From the NCBI GenBank assembly GCA_963678675.1, contig OY783191.1, forward strand, positions 11,472,115 through 11,536,114: a stretch of 64,000 bases of DNA. Direction: 5' to 3'. The notes beneath the pieces are model-generated. The model was given only the letters and a program-made list of their open reading frames with translations. It had not been told where the DNA came from and ran no database searches. Made by a program: the position numbers and the translations under genes. Source of the stretch: Xiphydria camelus. Taxonomy: Eukaryota > Arthropoda > Insecta > Hymenoptera > Xiphydriidae. This document shows positions 32,781-44,057 of the stretch, piece after piece (position 1 is the first letter of the stretch; the number at the start of each line of letters is the position of its first letter).

Positions 32781-34108
32781 TATAAATACGCGCCGTAGCG
32801 CCCGCGCGCTCTCGTAAACAAATGCCTCTAACTTTTCTAAAAATTGATGTTTTTCGATGGTTCTTTTTTTGTTTTAAAGGTAATGAAATATTTCAATCAT
32901 CAGAATCAAAAACTTGTCAATTTTTTCGGTTTTACGCCAGTCATCGAGCGTGAAGAATACATTAACACGTTTTAATAGCAGAAACGCATTTTTTCTGCAG
33001 CATGTCTCGATAACTTCTCAATAGTTTTCGAGATATTTAAAGAAAAAGTCGTACAAAAAATATATTTTTACTAAAAATTAAAAAGCACACTTTGGCTTTA
33101 TGTAACATTTGTTCTACATATTTTTCTGAGTATTTTAAAAAAAGAAAAATTGAAATCCGACACTTCTCAGGTAGCACATCAACGTCGTAATGATGTTTTC
33201 TGAAGGTCAGTTCTGACGTCAGATGACGAAAAATATGACGTCATTTTAACGTCGCAAAGACGGCTTAATTGCACATCCACATGACGTCAGAAAAATCACG
33301 TCATAATGACGTTCTACCGGACGTTGTGATGACGTAAAAAATAACGGTTCTAAAAGGTTAGGTTTGACGTATATCTTTTCATCGTGAGCGGTCACCCATC
33401 CAACTAGTGTCCGCACTTCTCGCTGCTTAACTTTGTTAATCGGTCGGTGTCCTCGAGTCCTCATCTGCTGCACGCTCTTGTGGTTAAGAATATTATTACT
33501 ATTGGTGTTCATATGAAGTTTGATGAATAAATGTATATTGCTTTTCCTGTCAATAAGAAAGAGCTTGAATAAATAAGATTTTATTATTGTATTATTCTTT
33601 TCTCAACATTTTTCTAAATTTATGATTGTGTCTTGATAAATATTCTTGCATAGACGCAAATTGATATTAATATCAATTTGCGTTTATGCAAGATATAAAT
33701 AATAAATAAATATAAATAAATAAATAAATATATGAATATTTATTCATCCTACATTAATTGATTGTCTTTCATTTACTTTAATAATTTGTGCTTTTTAATA
33801 AACAGTATAGTTTATAACTTGCTCAACATACTCTGGAGACTCGAAATGAAATAATTTATTGATTTAATAATTGAACAAATTACAATTTTTGTTCATTTAT
33901 TCACAAATAAATTTTCAAGTTTCTATACCTATATGCAGGAGATCGAAATTTTTCTGTCTCGTTCGTCATTAAAAATGACAGAAAAGTTCCGTCAAAAAGA
34001 CGTTGAATTTTGACGTCCAAGGTACGTCGTAAATATGACGTCTCTGTGACGTTAATATTACGACAATTGACGTCTGAAACCCTATACTGACCAAAAAATG
34101 ACGTCTTA

Positions 34109-35026
34109 GGGCCGATTCCACCAACTCTGATTAAATGCTTGATTACCTAATCACGATTATATTTAATCGGCGTTCTAATCATGATTAACTACACAATTCG
34201 TTCCACCATGAATTTTTAACCCCCGATTATCTAATCATATACCCTCTTCGCAATAAGTTTTGGTTTTGTTGTAACGGTGATTCTGATTGGTTCATCAACG
34301 GAACTTATAATGGAGTAGGAGGAAAACCTGACGTGCGCTCGTGACGTGATCAACTGACGCGCTGCAAGCCGAGCTCAGTGAGCTGCCGAAATCTCTAACA
34401 GAATTTAAAAAGGAACCAGAGTTGCATAATAGCGGAGAGCAAGCAGGAGTTGTACTCTGGATGCAATAGCGTGGTTTCTGAAATGTGCACTCCCTTTATT
34501 TAGTAAAGATACAGAAAATTCTACGCGATTTTTAACGTAATATGATAATGTTGCGATATTTTAAAATAGATTATATATTATTTAAGAAGTAATTTATCTT
34601 TCTGTAGCGTGTTGCAAATTATGTACAATTTCCAGAAGCAAAGCTTCAACACTGTCTTTCGATAACCGAAAACGCGTAATGAAATCCAAATCATCCAAAG
34701 TTTGGAAATAATTAATTCGTTCCTTAATTAAATGTGGCCTTCTATCAATTTCGATACCATTTTCATCATCAGATGATGATAAAATATCGTTGTAAAATAA
34801 ATTCATGTCCGATATAGTATTGCACAGCAGTGAAACTTCGACTTTGAGGTTATGTTGATCCACGTTAATCACTGGTTAGGTTCCTAATCGGCCAAAAATG
34901 GCTGATTAAGTTCAACGGTGATTATCTCACTTTAATTATGGTTTAAAAATTGGTGGAACGCAAGAGCATGATTAAATTAAGCTAATCGGGAATTAACAAT
35001 TTAATCAGAGTTGGTGGTTTCGGCCC
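34109..35026 (-). mobile_element. PIF/Harbinger deletion derivative 1
   Basis: GGGCCGATTCCACCAACTC at the start is mirrored at the end, with TTA on both sides (34106-34108 and 35027-35029), the 3-bp target of Harbinger. The minus-strand frame 34594-34872 (92 aa) is the N-terminal part of a HARBI1-type transposase (RPHLIKERINYFQTLDDLDF then RFRLSKDSVEALL); the catalytic part is missing. Confidence 0.82.
34594..34872 (-). pseudogene. HARBI1-like N-terminal fragment (copy 1)
   Basis: 92 codons from MINVDQHNLKVEVS to a stop shortly after ALLLEIVHNL. Conserved features: an acidic stretch (SSSDDENG), then RERINYF, LDDLDFITRFRLSK and the hydrophobic helix before the DDE region. The catalytic domain was lost by internal deletion. 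A truncated protein could still bind a partner, but there is no evidence for that. Confidence 0.6.
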
Positions 35027-35029
35027 TTA

Positions 35030-35934
35030 GGGCCGATTCCACCAACTCTGATTAAATGCTTGATTACCTAATCACGATTATATTTAATCGGCGTTCTAAT
35101 CATGATTAACTGCACAATTCGTTCCACCATGAATTTTTAACCCCCGATTATCTAATCATATACCCCCTTCGCAATAAGTTTTGGTTTTGTTGTAACGGTG
35201 ATTCTGATTGGTTCATCAACGGAACTTGTAATGGAGTAGGAGGAAAACCTGACGTGATCAACTGACGCGCTGCAAGCCGAGCTCAGTGAACTGCCGAAAT
35301 CTCCAACAGAATTTAAAAAGGAACTAGTTGCATAATACCGGAGAGCAAGCAGGAGTTGTACTCTGGGTGCAATAGCGTGGTTTCTGAAATGTGCACTCCC
35401 TTTATTCAGTAAAGATACAGAAAATTCTACGCGATTTTTAACGTAATATGATAATGTTGCGATATTTTAAAATAGATTATATATTATTTAAGAAGTAATT
35501 TATCTTTCTGTAGCGTGTTGCAAATTATGTACAATATTTCCAGAAGCAAAGCTTCAACACTGTCTTTCGATAACCGAAAACGCGTAATGAAATCCAAATC
35601 ATCCAAAGTTTGGAAATAATTAATTCGTTCCTTAATTAAATGTGGCTTTCTGTCAATTTCGATACCATTTTCATCATCAGATGATGATAAAATATCGTCG
35701 TAAAATAAATTCATGTCCGATATAGTATTGCACAGCAGTGAAACTTCGACTTTGAGGTTATGTCGATCCACGTTAATCACTGGTTAGGTTCCTAATCGGC
35801 CAAAAATGGCTGATTAAGTTCAACGGTGATTATCTCACTTTAATCATGGTTTAAAAATTGGTGGAACGCAAGAGCATGATTAAATTAAGCTAATCGGGAA
35901 TTAACAATTTAATCAGAGTTGGTGGTTTCGGCCC
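35030..35934 (-). mobile_element. PIF/Harbinger deletion derivative 2
   Basis: Nearly identical to the preceding element, 13 bp shorter, sharing the TTA at 35027-35029 and with TTA at 35935-35937. Frame 35484-35780 (98 aa) repeats the same N-terminal block with a few substitutions and a 3' end changed by a small insertion. Two members placed head to tail in one orientation. Confidence 0.82.
35484..35780 (-). pseudogene. HARBI1-like N-terminal fragment (copy 2)
   Basis: 98 codons, differing from copy 1 at only a few residues. The last dozen codons differ because of a one- or two-base insertion near 35530. Same interpretation as copy 1. Confidence 0.6.
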
Positions 35935-36253
35935 TTAGACGTTATTCTAACGTCAGTGTGCTACCTGGGTTGTAAAGTAAAAGTGACAACAAGGTCGATT
36001 TTCTCAGCCCATCTACTGTACTACACTGCGGTAAGAATCCGTCATTTCTCCCCTTTGCAAAGCTGACTCAACATTCGAAATATAGCAGTATCAATTAAAG
36101 TGCGACATTTCCTGCTATTTTTAGGTGAATTATTCGATTTAATTTTATTTCGTGAAACTTCGATGGTTCTACCGCGAGCATTCCGTCCCTATGGCGCCGG
36201 TCGGCCGGCCTTCGACAAACCGTCGGCGAATTATTTTATTGCGAGGTTTCCTC

Positions 36254-38226
36254 GATATAATCACAAAATCAACATTACTATAGATACGTGCAAGAAAGAA
36301 AAAAATTGGAAATGAAATACATGTGTAATTTTATTGCACGAGTTTTAGAGATTTTTCTTCCAAGTCACTTTTAATATTTTCCAGTTGGAAATATAGGTAG
36401 ACACACTCTTGTAAAATGTAGGTATTTTAAAAACTTTGCGGCACTCACTAGAGCCTCACGCACTGCTTATGATTTTTAAAAACTGAAATTATGTACAGTC
36501 AAATGCAATTATTGAAGTAGAACGACCTGATGGTATGAGAGATCGGAGGTTAAAATTTTGCACGACTGCACGACGTTGCCGGACTTTGACTTACTTTAAA
36601 ATCAGATTTAAAATCCAAACTATATTTTTCTTTTATGTGGGTTTTGATTTGAAAGGAAAGTACCTATAATAGTTAATTACCTGCTGATTTGTTCTTATTA
36701 TTCTGGGCAGGAGTCTGTTGCCAATATTTTTCGGCTAGATCAGACTGAGAGAGATTCTCGATACCTAAAAATCATAATATTATTATGTTACTTTAGTACC
36801 TCAACCGAGACCTAAACAATGTTTGTTTTTTATAAATAATATAGTAGGTATGTAATATGTCCAAGTAGAATTTGGAAAACAAATAGAGGCAGGAAACCTA
36901 AATAATATTCAGTCTATCAAAAGACAATTTTCTGTGCAAAAAAATGGCCAAAAAAGTAAGAAAACTTGTAGGAGATAAATACCCTGATCTATCTACTTAA
37001 ATGTACAAAGTTCCAAAAATGGAAAAAAAAGTTAATGAAACTTACACCAGATTTGTACTAGAATTGTTTGACTTATTAAACAACAAACTATTATTAGAGA
37101 AGATATACCTTCCGCCCGGCTAACAATTGTATGTGTTGGGGTTACCTTTTCAGAATAATTATTCTGATTTGATAACCTATCAGGCAGTGGCTGTGAGCAA
37201 GATTTTTCAAGTGTTTCTAGAAAATAAAAAAAAATTAGTTTACAGCTCTCTATTATCAGTAGGTATGTTCAAAACAAAGTTTACAGAATATAAATATATT
37301 CTGTAAACTTTGGTTCAAAACCACGAAGTGTGAAAAAAAATAAAGGTTGGTTGAAAGATTTTGAGATTTTAGAGATACAATGGTGTCAGATGCATGATTT
37401 TCAAACATTCGTGGTGCATGGTGGTGCATTTAACACCTCCTATCTTAAAAACAGAGTTTTTCAACCAAACTTATTATTTATTGCCATTTTTTTTAAAATT
37501 GTGGATTTCAACCTACTGGCAAAATTTGGCAACTTATGAGTCATTCTGTATAATGTACCGTATGTCCGCGATCATTTGAACCATAGGAAAATTGCGAGTT
37601 TTGCATGAGCACCTCTTTGGGTCTCCTCGTCCAATAGAATCACCGGAGAAGCGTGAATGCGCATGCGTAGTCATCCGCGAGTATGGCGTGTCAGCAAGTT
37701 CAAATCGGTTATCGAAATAACTCGATCGGTTATCGATCACTCGCGGATGACTACGCATGCGCATTCACGCTTCTCCGGTGATTCTATTGGACAAGGAGAC
37801 CCAAAGGGGTGCTCATGCAAAACTCGCAATTTTCCTATGGTTCAAATGATCGCGGACATACGGTATATCTACCATCAGTGGAATTACGGAACAGCGGGGT
37901 TCGTTTAAATTGCAGTTTGGGAGGTCTAGGTAGTTTTATCTTTTTTATTTTTTCTTGATTGTCATCACTGTCATCGGAATCAGCAAATCTAAGTGGTTTA
38001 GTAATTTTTCTTTTCTTTTTCGTAGTCTCGTTATCTTCATCCCTTTCTGTATTTACATCCGAAGTATCTCTTCAGCCTCTATTCTCTTTTTGTGTGCTTT
38101 ATCAAAGTCATCTAAAAGTGTTTATAATGTTAGTAGGTTTTATTTAAAGAAAATAGCAAAAAAATCGTACTTATCCTATATTATTATATAAACTTATGCT
38201 CTATAGGTACATACCTGTTTCATAAG
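36254..38226 (-). pseudogene. Multi-exon gene remnant, possibly a CACTA companion protein
   Basis: Minus-strand blocks with splice signals: about 38110-37870 (DFDKAHKKRIEAE, then after a one-base shift DTSDVNTERDEDNETTKKKR, FADSDDSDDN, PRPPKLQFKRTPLF); about 37215-37140 (ETLEKSCSQPLPDRLS, ending before GTAACC); about 36768-36682 (IENLSQSDLAEKYWQQTPA, ending before GTAATT). Together with the N-terminal exon at 43861-44057 on the same strand, this looks like one decayed gene broken up by the GGTTTGTTCC elements. The charged, Ser/Asp-rich middle recalls DUF4806 proteins accompanying CACTA-like transposases, but the defining C-terminal domain is not clear. Confidence 0.4.
37558..37863. mobile_element. 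CCGTATGTCCGCG palindromic MITE, copy 3
   Basis: 306 bp with TA at 37556-37557 and 37864-37865. The centre shares the CGATCGGTTATCGATCACT arrangement of copy 2, so copies 2 and 3 form a subfamily. Confidence 0.85.
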
Positions 38227-38532
38227 AGGTTTGTTCCTGCAGAGAATCCGTGACTAATCCCTGACAGTTGGTGATTTGTACGTAGTGCGCATGTGCGGAC
38301 TTTGACTAGTCAGGGATTTCTGTTGGAACACCGAACGCACTGTACTCTAGTGGTGACGACAGTAATTAATTTTAGAAGAGAGCAAATCTAACCTTTTTAA
38401 TTTTCGACTAAGGTTATTGTTATTTTGTTTTATACACTACTAGAGTAGTGTAACAAAAATATGGATGAAAACTCAGGTACAAACAATAGAAAGGTAATAC
38501 GGTTTGACGAACAAGGGTTGCAAACGTACAGT

Positions 38533-39068
38533 CAGTTAAGTAAGAGCGTGTGTATGGCATTATTCATAAAGAAATTATTCAACAATGTTTTTTTCCACGT
38601 ACATACGTTTGACATGTTCCAAGGCAATGCGCAATTATGTTAATAATGAGTCCAATCACCACCATCGACAATCACTTGGCATCCCCGAGGCATAGTATCC
38701 ACCCATTTTTCGACGTATTCGCGGGGAAGTGCCTTCCAAACGCGTCGAATTTCTCAGGATAGCTACTTCACAGTGAACACGTTTTCATAAACAAGCAGAA
38801 GCTTGGACGAAAACGTGTCTTCACTGTGAAGCAGCTATCCCGAGAAATTCGACACATTTGGAAGGCACTTCCCCATAAATACGCTGAAAATTTGATGGAT
38901 AGTATGCCTCGGAGATGCCAAGCAATAATCGATGGTGGTAATTGAACTCATTATTAACCAAATTGTGCATTGCCTTCGACCATATCAAACGTATGTATAT
39001 GTCGAAAGAAACATTGTTTAATAATGTCTTCATGAATAACGCCGCACACGCTCTTACTTAACAGACTA
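38533..39068. mobile_element. Tc1-derived palindrome D with transposase codons
   Basis: The outer arms are the GCGTGTGTATGGCATTATTC block and its mirror. The plus strand at about 38820-38945 encodes QLSREIRHIWKALPHKYAEN, then LMDSMPRRCQAIIDGG, a stop and THY, which is the Tc1 transposase C-terminus. The left half carries the same region inverted and shortened. It shows how the simpler palindromes A-C arose from tail-to-tail Tc1 ends. Confidence 0.65.
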
Positions 39069-39242
39069 TACTTACAATCTCACGTCCTTCACAGAACGCT
39101 AATTGCCGGACGGATCGGAGTAAGCCATCCCCACAGTGGCCAGCTTAATAAATACCGCTATACATGGAATATGTATTGTAAAGGGGAGAAATAACAGATT
39201 CCATAGATAACCGTGTAGATCTGATACCTGGCTTGCCATGTA

Positions 39243-39657
39243 CACCCGGATTCACGGATTTTGAACATAGTGACTTTTCAAAATGTCATATTTCAATATA
39301 CTAACCAATGAATAATTAATTATCATGCTTTCATTAGCCAGGGCAAAAGCCGCATTAGCTAATGAAAGTTTGACATTTAATTGCTAATTGGCTGTTACGT
39401 TTTAAAATTACATTTTCCAAAGTCATTATGTTCAGAATCCGTGAACCCGGGTGTACACCCGGGGCCACGGATTCTTCTTCTGGTTACTTTTGCAAAATGT
39501 TTCTATTATAGGTACTCTACATATTAATTACTCATTCAAATTTCTAACATTAGCATCAACATCTATAGCAGAAATAATGGATTCGGTTTTTCAACAGTAC
39601 AAATAACAATTAACAAATTAATAGAGGGGGGGGGGCAGTTTTACTTCGACCAGGGTG
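39243..39657. mobile_element. Two diverged CACCCGG MITEs sharing a TA
   Basis: Unit 1 is 39243-39453 (TA at 39241-39242 and 39454-39455) and unit 2 is 39456-39657 (TA at 39658-39659). Both have CACCCGG...GGGTG ends but little internal identity with the 21.3-kb array, so they are older members. Unit 2 contains a poly-G tract near 39625-39636. Confidence 0.65.
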
Positions 39658-39729
39658 TACACAATATCCTACAACAAATTAGGACAGTCATTTTGAATTA
39701 ATCTATTTCTCCAGCCTTATACCATACTT

Positions 39730-39815
39730 GTAAAACGCTTGCGTGCTGGTTATTCTCAGTATAGCGCTATACCGCGTTTATACTGTGTTTGTAAAACCCG
39801 CCCTTATTCATACGA
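39730..39815. repeat. Half copy of the TATAGCGCTATA MITE
   Basis: CTGGTTATTCTCAGTATAGC and CGCTATACCGCGTTT match the right half of the complete 115-bp copy at 42776-42890, with GTAAAAC repeats around it. The left half is missing. Confidence 0.65.
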
Positions 39816-40097
39816 GCAGCTAGTACGCATGCGTCGGACTGAAAGTTTCCTGACAATCCGCAAACTTTTCTGACTGTCAGCAAACTCGTCTGACTCCTGC
39901 TGGAACAGCGGATTTGGAATCAGTGACTGTCACGTACTTCTTGTTGGAACGCGAGAATCTTAATGCGCATGCGCCTGACGTCCGCTGACAGTCTCTGACT
40001 CCTGCAGGAACAAACCTAAGGTTTGTTCCAACCGAGCAGAAAACCGTACATGAACGGTACCGGGCATGCGCAGTAGAGAAATTCTGTTCCAACCGTA

Positions 40098-40413
40098 CCG
40101 TATGTCCGCGATCATTTGAACCATAGGAAAATTGCGAGTTTTGCATGAGCACCCCTTTGGGTCTCCTTGTCCAATAGAATCACCGGAGAAGCGTGAATGC
40201 GCATGCGTAGTCATCCGCGAGTGTGGCGTCGTCAGCAAGTTCAGATCGGTTATCGAAATAATCGATCTGAACTTGCTGACGACGCCACACTCGCGGATGA
40301 CTACGCATGCGCATTCACGCTTCTCCGGTGATTCTATTGGACGAGGAGACCCAAAGGGGTGCTCATGCAAAACTCGCAATTTTCCTATGGTTCAAATGAT
40401 CGCGGACATACGG
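40098..40413. mobile_element. CCGTATGTCCGCG palindromic MITE, copy 4
   Basis: 316 bp with TA at 40096-40097 and 40414-40415, the same length and centre type as copy 1. Confidence 0.85.
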
Positions 40414-40631
40414 TACGCTGGACGGTCCCTGTACGGTGTTGTGCGGCGTTCCAACCACCGCTGGGATCGTGCGTGGAACGGTTCATGTACCGTCCATCCG
40501 ATGCTTGGTCCTGAGCGTGAACTGTGTGGACTGACATGCGCATTACGGCGATTAGTTTGCCTGGCGCGATTATTTAAATACTTTTGAGAGTTGACGTTTT
40601 CTATCTCCGTATTTTTTTGCAAGTTATTAAA

Positions 40632-40743
40632 ATGATGTCTGACAAAGAAGATACTGATGTGTCGGATATATCGGATATGTCCGACACAAGTGACGATGAT
40701 ATCGAATTATACGAAAATATGGTTAGAAACCAGGATTATTTAG
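40632..40743 (+). CDS. Short acidic first exon, gene unknown
   Basis: MMSDKEDTDVSDISDMSDTS and further Asp/Glu residues to NQDYLG, ending exactly at G before GTAAGT. An acidic N-terminus followed by a donor is common in HARBI1-type transposase genes, but no matching second exon is evident downstream. It lies about 600 bp inside the left end of its element. Confidence 0.4.
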
Positions 40744-40859
40744 GTAAGTGACAGGTTGAGGTTAAGTGTACAACATCTTTGTTGGAAAATTTTGATAGAA
40801 AATCATTCAATTTGATTGAAAGACTAGGTATAACGAAGGTGGATTAAATTTGATTTAAT

Positions 40860-42130
40860 GAGAGAAATTTCTGCACAAAATTATGCTCCGGGAGTCGCCA
40901 CGTCGAGCATTACCTGCCAAGATGGAAGAATCCCCCGAGGAATCGAAGGAAACAAAATAAAGGAACGGAAAAAAGGGAGACGGAACAATAGCGAGGTGGT
41001 GGAAGCCGGTGCGATTAGTCCCCCGCCAGGCACACTAACAAAGTTGGTTCATCCAGTTTGACATTTGAGGTTAGGTTTTCTGTAAGTTCTCTGCCAGTTC
41101 ACCCGCGTGCCGACAAAAGAGGAAGAAAGCTCTGAAAGGGAGAAACAAGCCGAGAAGGGGAAACAGAAGCTAAAGGAATGTATTCTGGAAGGAATAAGAA
41201 AGAAGCAACCAACTAAGGGACGAGAGTGTCAGCTCGGAAGCTTTGCTGAACTCACCGGCAAGGAGGGGAACGCTTACGAGCAACCAAAAGGGAAAACCAA
41301 ATATTGAACAAGATATCAGTATAAAGGTAGGTCGTACTAATCCAACTAGGTAAGGAGCGCAACAAGGAGACGTGAGATTTGCTCCGGAAACGTCATGCCG
41401 AGCGTATCTGCTGAAAAGGAAGAATTCTCCAAGGAATCGAAGAAAGTAAAACAACTAAAAAGGGCTCCGGAACAATAGCGAGAAGGAGGTGGAAGCCGGA
41501 ATGACCAGCCCCTCGTCAGACATACTAACAAGTCCACCCGCATACCAGTCGCGCGCGAGCAATGCAAGGGATACCCAATGAGGAACCGGAATCTTATTAA
41601 ATGAAAAGTAGAAGTAATCGGCAGCTGTAATCAGCAGCTATTACGGTAATTATAAGACTCCCAAGGTACTGGCAAAGAGGAAGACGCTGATAAAGGAATA
41701 AGGTGGAAGAAATAATCAACCAGGGGATACGATATCAATTTAAAGGTAAGTCGTGCTAATTTAACCAGTTATACTTAACACACACACAACACAAGACCAG
41801 GACGATAGATTGCTCTGGGAGACGCCATGCTATGCGTACCTGACATAAAGGGAGAATACCTCGAGGAATCGAAGGAATTAAAGTTCACGGACTGGAATGG
41901 GAGTTGGAACAATAGCGAGGAAAAGGTGGAAGGAATAAGGGATAAGCATGGAACCGACCAAGTAAGTAACACGACGCGAGAGCTAACAAAAGCCTGTAGG
42001 TGTTGAACGAGAACCGGAATAAACGCGAGAGGCTCCATGGGAAGGATGGAGCAAAGGATGCGAGATGCAACGGTTCGTAGGAAGGTAACAAAGAAGAAGA
42101 GCTCCAGCTTTGAAGACGCATTCGGCCTCC
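40860..42130 (+). repeat. Purine-rich tract with three diverged repeat units
   Basis: Similar blocks start at 40876, 41378 and 41811 (shared strings GAGGAATCGAAGGAA, GGAACAATAGCGAG and GGTGGAAG), spaced about 500 and 430 bp. A second motif, AAAGGTAAGTCGTGCTAAT, also occurs twice (41320, 41738). GA-rich throughout; no protein-like frame of meaningful length. Confidence 0.55.
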
Positions 42131-42775
42131 CATGGGCGTCAGGAAGGAAATGAAATGGACTAAGTAGGCAACGCGTAGGGGGAATTAATGAAATGAAATA
42201 ACAGCAATACCAATTTATACCTACTGAAAAATTGTAAAACCTATTTCATCTTTGTTAAAACTACGTAATTTGTTTCAGATGCAGGCGGTTGGTGTGATCA
42301 GAAGAAAATAATTCAAATTGGCAATTGATGGAAGGAAGGCATATCGAAATGAGCAGGCCAGAAGGAGATCCAGATTGAGACATACATGAAAGGAAAGAAT
42401 ATTTCTCGATTCAGGTAAGACATTTATGAAATGAGAATGCCGCAATACCAACCTATACCGATTGAATGATCGTGACATCTATTGTCTTTGTTAATAGGAA
42501 GAGCATGTGGGCTTGACAACCAGCACTGCAGGAGAACTTGGAAGTCGAGGACGAGGGAGATTAACGTGGCATACCAACAGACTTGCGTGTGCAAATTGAT
42601 GTGTTTCTTTAATTTCATGACGAATGGAAGCGTACAAATTATATTTATTTTCATAGTATAGTTGGTAAAATAGTCTTAAAATACTTGAACTTATGGGGCA
42701 TTCCATGTCAACTTTTAGTAGTAGAAACTTTTGGGTCTCCGATTTAGTTGCTCATTTTTTTTCCAAGTATCTTTA
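42131..42775 (+). other. Exon-like stretches with a repeated intron end
   Basis: A TTTGTTTCAG acceptor at about 42270-42280 and a similar TTTGTTAATAG at about 42490-42500 follow near-identical 55-bp pyrimidine-rich leaders (about 42207 and 42438), suggesting a duplicated intron end. The following sequence has no long open frame. Confidence 0.35.
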
Positions 42776-42890
42776 GGGCCGGTTTTACCAACAGGTATAA
42801 ATGCGGTATAGCGCTATACTGAGAATAACCATAAGGCTTATTGCTGGTTATTCTCAGTATAGCGCTATACCGCGTTTTTAAAACCGGCCC
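42776..42890. mobile_element. 115-bp Harbinger-type MITE (TATAGCGCTATA)
   Basis: GGGCCGGTTTTACC and its mirror are flanked by TTA (42773-42775 and 42891-42893). The centre holds GGTATAGCGCTATAC on both arms. The length and 3-bp target fit a Harbinger-mobilised MITE. Confidence 0.8.
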
Positions 42891-43146
42891 TTAATCAATA
42901 TAAAAACTGGCCTAAATTTTCAGAACGATTCCATAAATCGTTGAGCTGTTATTATTGTTTTTTCATCACGATTTATGGCTTCAATTAACAAAATATGGAA
43001 GAAATGATCCATATGAAATATTTGTATTTTTTGGTGATTTCGAAAAAAAATTAATTTCTTTATATTGCGTTTTTTTTTATTGAAAATGGAAATAAAAAGT
43101 GTTGTATCTCAAAACCGACATTTCTAATTTTCATGATTTTTTTACC

Positions 43147-43617
43147 CTACATTTCAACATCTTTTACGGTAATTTCGAGAGCACTTAGAAAGTGGGGCCT
43201 CCCATACACATTTGTTAATGAATTTATTAGTGATTTGAAATGTCAGAATTATCTTCATTCATGCTAGCTTATAATGGATTTTTTTTGCCCTGCTAAAATG
43301 TAATTCCAATACATGATTTTATAAAATTGTACATTTGTTATTAATATGACAGATCGAATTATGAAATATGTAATCCTATAAATATGGGCCTTTTAAGTAT
43401 CTAAAAATGTCTGATGCTTTAGTATGTTTATGGTAGTATATTGCATTAGTATTCGATTCTCGCTGAGAACCGAACTCGCTTAGAAAACATATATTCTCTA
43501 AGATAGCATGAATAAAGTCCATTCTGACATTTCAAATGAGTAAAAAAATTTATTAAAGAATGTCTATGGGAGGCCCCACTTTCTAAGTGCTTTCGAAATT
43601 ATCGTAAAAGATGTTGA
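43147..43617. mobile_element. Foldback with CATCTTTTACGGTAATTTCG ends
   Basis: Arms of about 125 bp (43147-43270 and 43493-43617) mirror each other, including AAAGTGGGGCCTCCCATA and TGACATTTCAAAT. The 220-bp loop is AT-rich. No TSD was resolved. Confidence 0.7.
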
Positions 43618-43860
43618 GACTTCACGCAACTTGCAAATGACAAAATGTCAACTGAAATAGCGTGATATAAGCAAGAGAACACCGTGCTCACCGCGTCGTG
43701 GGTTAGACACGACTGACCGATTCACGAACGATCCCAAAACCGTTCCAACTGCTCTTGCCAGTTACCAGCAGTGCAAACATCGCGCCTGCGCATTAAACCG
43801 ATCCCACCAGTTCCGTGACAGTTCCAGAACCGTACAGGAATCGTCGGTTGGAACAAACCT

Positions 43861-44057
43861 ATAATAGATTTTTTGCACGTTGTATAACTTCCAAGTTTCG
43901 GTATTTATATTTTCACCTTTTTTCACAGCTCTATTAAACTGAGAGGTTTCCTTATAGGGAGGAAAAAACACCTCTTTTTTGCGTGGCGTAAGCCATAAAG
44001 TGTTTACAACACGTAATACCCCTCCCTGTGCAGTAGGAAATTCCACAACAGCAAACA
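43861..44057 (-). pseudogene. N-terminal exon of a CACTA-companion (DUF4806-like) protein
   Basis: MFAVVEFPTAQGGVLRVVNT, then WLTPRKKEVFFPPYKE, then FNRAVKKGE, and W-K-LYNVQKIYY fit the N-terminal module that precedes DUF4806 in many arthropod transposon-linked proteins (M-x-V-V-E-F, a W, then WPP or FPP and K-x-I-x-R). The element ending at 43860 cuts it exactly at the end of the exon. Likely continuation: the remnant at 36.3-38.1 kb. Confidence 0.5.

Larger units (their letters stand above)
33168..35967. mobile_element. TGACGT-motif element with CAGGTAGCAC ends
   Basis: CAGGTAGCAC at 33168 and GTGCTACCTG ending 35967 are inverted. The outer parts (33180-33365 and 33970-34108) contain many copies of TGACGT/ACGTCA in both orientations. 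The middle holds AT-rich sequence (33370-33960) without genes, and two Harbinger derivatives sit in the right half. It splits the right arm of the surrounding foldback. Confidence 0.65.
31842..36253. mobile_element. Foldback element, net about 1.3 kb, split by nested insertions
   Basis: Arms at 31842-32134 and about 35965-36253 are reverse complements (about 290 bp, outer tips CGAGGAAACCTCGCAAT), and the inner arm parts 32127-32300 and 32993-33167 continue the pairing. The right arm is split by the element at 33168-35967 and the loop by that at 32386-32780. Leaving these out joins the two arm pieces. No transposase inside. Confidence 0.8.
38227..40017 (+). mobile_element. Element with AGGTTTGTTCCTGCAG ends
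   Basis: AGGTTTGTTCCTGCAGAGA at 38227 mirrors TGACTCCTGCAGGAACAAACCT ending 40017 (only the outer 16 bp are exact). It contains a short first exon at 38461 (MDENSGTNNRK before GTAATA, or read-through VIRFDEQGLQTYS), a Tc1 palindrome (38533-39068), two CACCCGG MITEs and half of a TATAGCGC MITE. No recognisable transposase. Confidence 0.6.
40019..43860 (+). mobile_element. Element with AGGTTTGTTCCAACCGA ends
   Basis: AGGTTTGTTCCAACCGA at 40019 mirrors TCGGTTGGAACAAACCT ending 43860. It abuts the preceding element almost directly and splits a minus-strand gene whose exon ends at 43861. It contains a first exon (40632-40743), a purine-rich repeated tract (40.87-42.1 kb) and three nested MITEs. 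I see no DDE motifs. Confidence 0.62.
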
